From: Desulfobulbus sp.
GTDB lineage: Bacteria; Desulfobacterota; Desulfobulbia; Desulfobulbales; Desulfobulbaceae
Length of the DNA stretch: 8,950 bases
Assembly: GCA_017998195.1 (NCBI GenBank)
Contig: JAGODN010000081.1
Coordinates: 1-8,950 of the forward strand
Direction of reading: 5' to 3'
Shown: one piece after another, positions 1 through 4,808 of the stretch
Position numbering within the stretch: position 1 is the stretch's first letter
How the letters are laid out: each line of letters begins with the position of its first letter
Translations under genes and position numbers: made by a program
The notes under the pieces: generated by a model
Seen by the model: only the letters and a program-made list of their open reading frames with translations
What the model was told of the DNA's origin: nothing
Databases searched by the model: none

Positions 1-33
1 GCCCTGCCCCGGACCATCACCGCCGAACCGCGC

Positions 34-91
34 CGGTAACCGAAAATCAAAGAGTTCTTGACTTTTACCGCCCGGGTCGGTATCACTACCG
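34..91. repeat. Cluster of TACCG/CGGTA inverted repeats around the mdh promoter
   Basis: Seen directly: CGGTAACCG (34-42) is a 9-bp palindrome. TACCG (66-70), CGGTA (78-82) and TACCG (87-91) then form two overlapping inverted repeats, with spacers of 7 and 4 bases, across the spacer and -10 of the predicted promoter. Further TACCG copies lie at 146-150 and 225-229; the 146 copy repeats the nine bases TACCGCCCG found at 66-74. Position over the promoter suggests an operator for a dimeric regulator, but that is inference; the words are short and the region is GC-rich. Confidence 0.35.
58..86 (+). promoter_or_regulatory. Predicted sigma70-type promoter for mdh
   Basis: A -35 box TTGACT (58-63, five of six consensus) is followed after 17 bp by TATCAC (81-86, four of six). 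The start point would fall near 93, giving mdh an untranslated leader of about 200 bases. It is the best-matching promoter I see upstream of mdh; a weaker, closer one cannot be excluded. Confidence 0.5.
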
Positions 92-158
92 GCGGATTTA
101 CGGGTGGTTCGACAACAGGTCGGAATATTGCGATGTTCCGGCGCATACCGCCCGCCCC

Positions 159-182
159 AGCCGGGATGCTTCTGTCCCGGCT
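159..182 (+). promoter_or_regulatory. GC-rich hairpin in the mdh leader
   Basis: AGCCGGGA (159-166) and TCCCGGCT (175-182) form a perfect 8-bp stem around an 8-base loop. The bases after it are only mildly T-rich, so it is a poor intrinsic terminator. It could be a stability or attenuation element of the leader, or a terminator of whatever lies upstream of the window. A second small stem, TTCCTC/GAGGAA (205-219), follows it and is mutually exclusive with a GTTCC (197-201)/GGAAC (216-220) pairing. Confidence 0.35.
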
Positions 183-296
183 TCCGTCTTGTGTGTGTTC
201 CACCTTCCTCAGAGAGGAACGTTTTACCGTGTATGGCAGGTTGCCAGATTGCTTGGCCGTCTAACCGTTCAGGATCAACAACAAGGAGAAATTGGA

Positions 297-1280
297 ATGA
301 AAGCACCCGTACGTGTGGCAGTCACAGGCGCTGCCGGCCAGATCAGCTACTCCCTCATCTTCCGCATCGCCAGCGGCAGCATGCTGGGCCCGGACCAGCC
401 GGTCATCCTGCAGCTGCTCGAGATCCCGCCGGCCATGGGCGCCCTCCAGGGCGTGCTGATGGAGCTCAACGACTGCGCCTTCCCGCTGGTTGCCGGCGTC
501 ATCGCCACCGACGACCCGAACGTGGCCTTCAAGGATGTGGACTTCGCCCTGCTGGTCGGTTCCCGGCCGCGCGGTCCGGGCATGGAGCGCTCCGACCTGC
601 TCGACGCCAACGGCGCCATCTTCACCGTCCAGGGCAAGGCTCTGAGCGACAACGCCAAGCCCACCTGCCGCGTGCTCGTGGTCGGCAACCCGGCCAACAC
701 CAACGCCCTGATCTGCCAGAAGAACGCCCCGAAGCTGGATCCGCGCAACGTCACCGCGATGATGCGTCTGGACCACAACCGGGCCATGAGCCAGATCGCC
801 GAGAAGACCGGCACCCACTCCACCAAGGTCGAGAAGGTGGTTGTCTGGGGTAACCATTCCGCCACCCAGTATCCGGACATCAGCTACGCCACCGCCGACG
901 GCAAGTCGGTCAAATCCCTGGTCTCCGACGAGTGGAACAAGAACGAGTTCATCCCGGTCGTGCAGCAGCGGGGCGCCGCCATCATCAAGGCCCGCGGGGC
1001 TTCCTCCGCCGCCTCCGCCGCCTCCGCCGCCGTCGACCATATGCGCACCTGGGCCCTGGGCAGCGACGGCAAGTGGGTGAGCATGGGCGTGTGCAGCAAG
1101 GGCAACCCCTACGGTGTGGACGAGGATCTGATCTTCGCCTTCCCGATCGTCTGTGCCGGCGGTGACTGGAAAATCGTCGAGGGCCTGGAGATCAGCGACT
1201 TCAGCCGCGAGATGATCAAGAAGACCGAAGCCGAACTGCAGGGCGAGCGCGACGCGGTGGCCAAGCACATCAAGAAATAA
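297..1280 (+). CDS. mdh: Malate dehydrogenase (cytosolic type, NAD-dependent)
   Basis: Catalyses reversible NAD-dependent oxidation of malate to oxaloacetate in the cytoplasm, a TCA-cycle and reductive-branch step. The 327-residue length matches the cytosolic-type MDH family. Visible motifs: nucleotide-binding TGAAGQI at 10-16; acidic Glu42 at the end of the second strand (LLEIPP), which favours NAD over NADP; substrate arginines in PRGPGMER (Arg92, Arg98); LDHNRA at 158-163 with Asp159 and Arg162; catalytic His187 in WGNHS; and GVDEDLIFAFP near 273-283. The start is the ATG at 297, eight bases after AAGGAG (283-288); in-frame extension upstream lacks family homology. The gene stands alone, with its own promoter and a strong terminator. 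Identification is firm; NAD preference is inferred from one residue. Confidence 0.96.
   Translation: MKAPVRVAVTGAAGQISYSLIFRIASGSMLGPDQPVILQLLEIPPAMGALQGVLMELNDCAFPLVAGVIATDDPNVAFKDVDFALLVGSRPRGPGMERSDLLDANGAIFTVQGKALSDNAKPTCRVLVVGNPANTNALICQKNAPKLDPRNVTAMMRLDHNRAMSQIAEKTGTHSTKVEKVVVWGNHSATQYPDISYATADGKSVKSLVSDEWNKNEFIPVVQQRGAAIIKARGASSAASAASAAVDHMRTWALGSDGKWVSMGVCSKGNPYGVDEDLIFAFPIVCAGGDWKIVEGLEISDFSREMIKKTEAELQGERDAVAKHIKK
1005..1031 (+). repeat. Three perfect 9-bp tandem repeats within mdh
   Basis: The unit TCCGCCGCC occurs three times in a row at 1005-1013, 1014-1022 and 1023-1031, encoding a small Ser/Ala stretch after ARGAS in the MDH. The Ser/Ala-rich run is typical of this enzyme family, so the repeat is mostly coding constraint plus GC-rich codon choice. 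It could still be a slippage site in units that keep the reading frame. Confidence 0.6.
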
Positions 1281-1303
1281 GTTTTCGTCTTCTGCCGTTC
1301 CCG

Positions 1304-1334
1304 GGGGGTGCTCGACGAGCACCCCCTTTTTTTT
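1304..1334 (+). terminator. Intrinsic terminator of mdh
   Basis: A 10-bp perfect stem pairs GGGGGTGCTC (1304-1313) with GAGCACCCCC (1317-1326) around loop GAC, followed immediately by eight T residues (1327-1334). It lies 23 bases after the mdh stop codon and separates mdh from the next gene. A classic Rho-independent terminator. Confidence 0.95.
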
Positions 1335-1343
1335 ACTGCATCC

Positions 1344-1374
1344 TTGCCCGCTTCGGGCGCAAACCTGCTATAGT
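1344..1374 (+). promoter_or_regulatory. Extended -10 promoter of the LysM gene
   Basis: TATAGT (1369-1374) is preceded by TGC (1366-1368), forming an extended -10 element. TTGCCC (1344-1349) lies 19 bp upstream as a long-spaced -35. The predicted start near 1381 gives a leader of about 35 bases before the GTG at 1416. It sits directly after the mdh terminator, which supports an independent transcription unit. Confidence 0.55.
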
Positions 1375-1415
1375 CGATCGGGCTTGACCCTTTTCGAAAA
1401 AACCGGGAGGAACGC

Positions 1416-2240
1416 GTGGAATCCATAACGGCCCAGGAGATTCGGGAGACGATGCTGGCGGGACGGACCATCGAGGCGCGGGCCATGCTCATCGGCGCCG
1501 GCGACGCGATTTCCGTGGAGGAACGAAGTACCCTGGCCCAGGAACTGCTCCGCCTGCAGACCGAGATCGAACGGCTGCTGGCCAGCGCCGAGGCGCTGGA
1601 GAAGGAGGGACGCATCGAGGAGGCCAGGGAGGCCTGCCTGACCGCACGGCAGCTGTCCTCGGATTTCCCCGGCATCGATGAGGAACTCAAACGACTGGAC
1701 GAATCCCGGCAGTTGGCCCGGGCCGTTCAGCACCGCAACCAGCGGGCGCGGCAGGCCGCACCGGAGCAGACCGCGACGGTCGACTGGCCGCAGCGGCTCC
1801 GCCCCCTTGCCCCGGCGATAGCGGCCGCGCTCAGCGTCCTTGTCCTGGGACTCCTGCTGCTGCGCGGCAACGGGCCGACCACACCACCGCAACCGGCCCC
1901 GGCGCCAGCAGTGCAGGAAACGGTGCTCAGCAGGCCGCCGTCCCCGCCGGCCGATTCCAAGCCGCTGGGCGAAACCGCCCCCGCCGCCCCGACGGCAGCA
2001 GTCCCGGCTCCCCCGGCCGCACCCACGGCCGCCGAGGCGACCCGACCGGCCGCGGTGGTGTACACGGTCCGACCGGGCGATTCGCTGAGTATCATCGCCA
2101 CCCGTGAACTGTGCCGCCAGCCGGCCTGGGAAGAGATCTACCAGCGGAACCGGGAGGTGCTCGCCGACCCGACCAAACTGCAGCCGGGCATGCAGCTGCG
2201 GCTGGACGGGATCGAGAACCGCTGCCCCCGGCCCCGCTGA
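1416..2240 (+). CDS. Single-span membrane protein with cytoplasmic helical domain and C-terminal LysM
   Basis: A 274-residue protein I cannot assign to a named gene. Residues 1-113 are charged and helical, with a TPR-like stretch at about 57-95 (EGRIEEA, then DFPGIDEEL). Residues 129-149 form one hydrophobic membrane span, flanked by arginines. A proline/alanine-rich linker covers about 154-212. A LysM domain fills 215-263, beginning YTVRPGDSLS and containing the WEEIYQRNRE and LQPGMQLRL signatures. LysM domains bind N-acetylglucosamine polymers such as peptidoglycan. There is no cleavable signal peptide, so the likely topology is N-in, with LysM in the periplasm. The start is GTG 1416, five bases after GGGAGG (1405-1410). 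It converges on rluA, 24 bp apart, with no clear terminator between. A role in tethering a cytoplasmic helical domain to the cell wall is inference. Confidence 0.88.
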   Translation: MESITAQEIRETMLAGRTIEARAMLIGAGDAISVEERSTLAQELLRLQTEIERLLASAEALEKEGRIEEAREACLTARQLSSDFPGIDEELKRLDESRQLARAVQHRNQRARQAAPEQTATVDWPQRLRPLAPAIAAALSVLVLGLLLLRGNGPTTPPQPAPAPAVQETVLSRPPSPPADSKPLGETAPAAPTAAVPAPPAAPTAAEATRPAAVVYTVRPGDSLSIIATRELCRQPAWEEIYQRNREVLADPTKLQPGMQLRLDGIENRCPRPR

Positions 2241-2264
2241 CCGCTCGCCCGGTCCGCACACCGG

Positions 2265-2906
2265 TCACAAAAAGGGCGGCGGCGAAGCGAAGGCCAGCCG
2301 CTCACCGGTGGCCGGGTGCATAAACTGCAGCGCGGCGCTGTGCAGCAGGAGCCGGTCGCCCGGGCAGCCGTGGCCGTAGAGGCTGTCACCGACGATCGGG
2401 CAGCCCAGGCCGAGCGGATGGGCCGCATGCAGGCGCAGCTGATGGGTCCGGCCAGTGCGCGGTTCGAACCGGACCAGGGTCCGGCCGTGACGCTCGCCGA
2501 TCCGTTGCCAGCGGGTCACGCCTTCTTTCCCGCCTTCCGGGTCGTACACCTGGCGCGGCCGGTCGGCGGGATCCAGCCGGAAGGCCAGACGAATCTCTCC
2601 CCCCTCCCCGTCCACCCGCCCGTCGAGCAGGGCCACATATTCCTTGGCCACCTGGCGCCGGGCGAACTGCGCCGACAGGTGGCGATGGACCGGTGCGGTC
2701 AAGGCCAGGACCATCAGCCCGGAGGTGGCCATGTCCAGGCGGTGCACCGCCGGCTGGGCCAGGCACCAGGGCAGCAGGCTACGCAGCCGGCTGACCACCG
2801 AGTCCTGTTTGTCCGGCCCGCGCCCGGGCACCGACAGCAGGCCGCCGGGCTTGTCGATCACCGCGCACCAGCCGTCCAGGTGGACCACCCGCAGGCCGCC
2901 GCTCAT
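2265..2906 (-). CDS. rluA: RluA-type pseudouridine synthase
   Basis: Converts specific uridines to pseudouridine in structured RNA. E. coli RluA, the closest relative I recall, modifies 23S rRNA position 746 and tRNA position 32. The 213 residues are close to E. coli RluA's 219. Motifs: VIDKPGGLLSVPGR (16-29); the catalytic segment HRLDMATSGL (55-64) with catalytic Asp58; KEYVALLDG (88-96); and RTHQLRLH plus GCPIVGDSLYG (153-178). The start at 2906 is chosen because it overlaps the upstream stop as ATGA and has GGAGG just before it; a longer in-frame start at 2951 would run into the neighbour. It is the last gene of the minus-strand operon and appears translationally coupled to the 263-residue protein. 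Exact target uridines cannot be read from sequence; the TruC/RluC-D branches fit less well. Confidence 0.93.
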   Translation of the reverse strand: MSGGLRVVHLDGWCAVIDKPGGLLSVPGRGPDKQDSVVSRLRSLLPWCLAQPAVHRLDMATSGLMVLALTAPVHRHLSAQFARRQVAKEYVALLDGRVDGEGGEIRLAFRLDPADRPRQVYDPEGGKEGVTRWQRIGERHGRTLVRFEPRTGRTHQLRLHAAHPLGLGCPIVGDSLYGHGCPGDRLLLHSAALQFMHPATGERLAFASPPPFL

Positions 2907-3694
2907 CCCCCCTCCGCCCCGCAGAGCAGGAAACCGAGAATCGGCTGGCATTTGGCCGCGCAGCCCGGATAACCGACCCCGTGCATCCGCGCGGCCGAGG
3001 CGCCGCCGGCCCCCCAGAAAAATTCAGCCAGGCTTTCCGGAACCAGCCCGTTTGTGGCCGCGTGGTGGAGCAGCTTCGGCCCGCAGCAGTCCCCGGTGCC
3101 GGACGGCGGCCGGCCCGGGCCGAGAAAGGCCTGGACGAGCGGCAGCCGCTCGCCGCGAACATTGACCAGCTGGTAGAGGTCGTGCAGTCGATGCATCAGC
3201 TCGCGGCTCAAGGCCCGGCGGCGGCGCACCAGGTCGCGGCGACTCGCCGACCCCGCCGGCGTGCGGGCAATGACCGCTCCCAGCCGCTTGATCTCCGGGT
3301 CCGCCGCACAGGCCAGGGCATCGAAGAGCGCCGCATCCTGCACCGGCCCGACCCAGCCCGGTACCTGCCAGCGGCCGCCGTACTGGCCGGAAAAGGCGCG
3401 CAACACAACCCGCCGGCCGCGCCGGTCGCGGCAGCAGAGCACCCCGAACATCTTGCCGCCGCCCGGGGCGAACAGCGGCCCGGTGGCGCAGCCGGGATCG
3501 GCGTCGCTCGCGGCCACCTCCAGGTCGATGCGGCCGCTCTGCGCCAACTGCGCCATGAGGCGCGCACACTCCACCCAGGCCTGGTCCGACGGCAACAGGT
3601 GGACGCGGCCGCAGCGCCGGCACCAGCCGCCACTCGGCGGCGGCGCGCACCGCAGCCGATCGTTCGGGACGAACAGGGCAACGGCAGGGGCCAT
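2903..3694 (-). CDS. Cys-containing RluA-associated protein (split N-terminal half of long RluA-family proteins)
   Basis: A 263-residue cytoplasmic protein without signal peptide or membrane span. Seen: an N-terminal WCRRCGRVH (24-32) resembling a zinc knuckle, with further Cys16 and Cys43; KMFGVL (81-86); FSGQYGGRWQVPGW (101-114); a helical RRRRALSRELM region (157-167); GDCCGPKLL (201-209); AEFFWG (223-228); and YPGCAAKCQPIL (242-253). From memory, these last motifs match the N-terminal region of longer RluA-family pseudouridine synthases in gammaproteobacteria such as Vibrio, where one polypeptide carries both parts. Here its stop overlaps the rluA start as ATGA, so the two are adjacent, coupled genes. 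The biochemical role is unknown; RNA binding or metal binding at the cysteines is inference. The start ATG is 2 bp after the DUF2905 stop and lacks a strong ribosome site, so translation may depend on the upstream gene. Confidence 0.8.
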   Translation of the reverse strand: MAPAVALFVPNDRLRCAPPPSGGWCRRCGRVHLLPSDQAWVECARLMAQLAQSGRIDLEVAASDADPGCATGPLFAPGGGKMFGVLCCRDRRGRRVVLRAFSGQYGGRWQVPGWVGPVQDAALFDALACAADPEIKRLGAVIARTPAGSASRRDLVRRRRALSRELMHRLHDLYQLVNVRGERLPLVQAFLGPGRPPSGTGDCCGPKLLHHAATNGLVPESLAEFFWGAGGASAARMHGVGYPGCAAKCQPILGFLLCGAEGG

Positions 3695-3696
3695 GA

Positions 3697-3897
3697 CTAC
3701 CGGCGAAACAGCCAGAAGAGCAGGGACAGCACCAGGCTGACGAGAATCGAACTGGTCAGCGGGAAGTACAAACGGAAGTTCTCCCGCTCCAGGACGATGT
3801 CGCCCGGCAGGCGGCCGAGCGGCAGCTGGCGCAGCCAGGGCCAGCAGAGGCCGACGACGAGGCAGCCCAGGCCGATGAGGATCAGGGTCCGGTTCAT
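3697..3897 (-). CDS. DUF2905 small membrane protein
   Basis: A 66-residue protein with two membrane spans (about 4-22 and 45-64) joined by a short loop bearing the hallmark LPLGRLPGDI (25-34), then ENFRLYFPLTSSI (39-51). This matches the DUF2905 family, small inner-membrane proteins of unknown function, at full typical length. The start ATG 3897 overlaps the transporter stop as ATGA and is preceded by GGGAGG, so the longer in-frame start at 3963 is rejected. It is followed after 2 bp by the RluA-associated gene. No function is proposed beyond membrane location. Confidence 0.9.
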   Translation of the reverse strand: MNRTLILIGLGCLVVGLCWPWLRQLPLGRLPGDIVLERENFRLYFPLTSSILVSLVLSLLFWLFRR

Positions 3898-4790
3898 ACG
3901 GTACCTCCCGTGTTCCGATCCTGGCTCAGCAGCACCCCGAAGAAGACCAGGGCGCAGGCGCACAGCTGCCAGGGGGTCATGCGCTCGCCCAGGATGAGAA
4001 AGCCGAGCAGGATGGAAAAGACCGGGATCAGGTTGACAAAGGCCGCCGCCTGGCTGGCCGGGATCCGGCTGATGCCGAAATTGTACAGCCCGTAGGCGCC
4101 GACGCTGACCACCGTGCCCAGGTAGAGCACCGCCAGCAGGCCGCCCACCGGCAGGTCGGCCACCACCCGGACCTTGGCCAGGAGCAGGGCCGGGGCGAAG
4201 AACAGGGCGCCGGCAAAGGCCTGCAGGCCGGTGAGCAGAAACGGATGGAACGTTTTACTGAGCTGCTTCATGAGGATGGTATAGGCGGTGGCGCAGACCA
4301 TGGCCAGGAACTCGAAAAAATTGCCCAGGGCCGGGTTCGGCGCCTGGCCGCTCGCCCCGGCCGCCACGCTCAGCCATACCGCACCGGCCACGGCCACCAC
4401 GAAACCGCTGACCGTGCGCACGGACACCCGTTCGCCGAGCACCAGGCCGGCCGCCAGGGCGACCATCAGCGGCAGCATGGTGGTGATCATTGCCGCCTGC
4501 GAGGCGGTGGTGTGCACCAGGGCCGCGGACTCGAACAGGAAGTAGAGGCAGGGTTCGCACAGGCACATGGCCGCCAGCGGGAAAATATGGTGCCGACGCA
4601 CGCCCATTCTGGTAAAGGACCGCAAAAAAGGCAGGAAGCAGAGCGATGCGACCACCATCCGCCCGAAAATGACGGCCAGGGGGTGCATCTCCTGAAACGA
4701 GTATTTCAACGCCACGAAGGAACTGCCCCACAAGACCATGGCCAGAAGCAGCGCCATGACGGGCAGTGTCTTCTCATACCCAGGTACCAT
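3894..4790 (-). CDS. EamA/DMT-superfamily transporter
   Basis: A 298-residue inner-membrane protein of the drug/metabolite transporter superfamily, expected to have ten membrane helices in two EamA repeats (about 13-141 and 156-288). Seen: the first-helix signature LWGSSFVALKY (20-30); repeat 1 ending PLMVALAAGLVLGERVS (107-123); repeat 2 ending PVFSILLGFLILGERMT (256-272). Each repeat has the typical xxGxRxx turn before its last helix. Family members export amino acids, metabolites or drugs, or import nucleotide-like compounds; the substrate is not readable here. I chose ATG 4790 because AAGGGGGG sits just upstream; a start at 4820 would add ten residues and lie inside the divergent gene. 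It is the first gene of the minus-strand operon. Confidence 0.92.
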   Translation of the reverse strand: MVPGYEKTLPVMALLLAMVLWGSSFVALKYSFQEMHPLAVIFGRMVVASLCFLPFLRSFTRMGVRRHHIFPLAAMCLCEPCLYFLFESAALVHTTASQAAMITTMLPLMVALAAGLVLGERVSVRTVSGFVVAVAGAVWLSVAAGASGQAPNPALGNFFEFLAMVCATAYTILMKQLSKTFHPFLLTGLQAFAGALFFAPALLLAKVRVVADLPVGGLLAVLYLGTVVSVGAYGLYNFGISRIPASQAAAFVNLIPVFSILLGFLILGERMTPWQLCACALVFFGVLLSQDRNTGGTV

Positions 4791-4808
4791 CACCCCCCCT
4801 TGTTGCCC
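4791..4808. other. 18-bp divergent spacer between transporter and exported protein genes
   Basis: The two divergent start codons are only 18 bp apart. The bases hold the transporter's ribosome site on the minus strand. No Shine-Dalgarno-like sequence precedes the plus-strand ATG. Promoters for both directions must lie inside the opposite coding region; I could not identify a convincing one on either strand. Confidence 0.6.

Noticed and set aside
1..39. Possible last 12 codons of an upstream gene ending in TAA at 37-39
   Set aside because: The frame is open from the window edge, but twelve codons are too few to recognise a protein, and GC-rich DNA is often open by chance.
1005..1031. 9-bp tandem repeat in mdh as a phase-variation tract
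   Set aside because: Units are multiples of three, so slippage would not shift the frame, and the encoded Ser/Ala stretch is normal for this enzyme family.
261..1322. 353-codon minus-strand frame opposite mdh
   Set aside because: Shadow of mdh: includes a poly-glycine run that is the reverse of the Ser/Ala repeat and spans the mdh terminator.
2241..2264. Short inverted repeat CCGGT/ACCGG between the convergent genes as a bidirectional terminator
   Set aside because: Only a 5-bp stem and no T tract on either strand at the right position.
4245..4808. Upstream 188-codon extension of the 816-residue protein
   Set aside because: It is exactly antisense to the EamA transporter, is rich in His, Gln, Gly and Arg as expected for a shadow frame, and would bury the clear signal peptide that begins at 4809.
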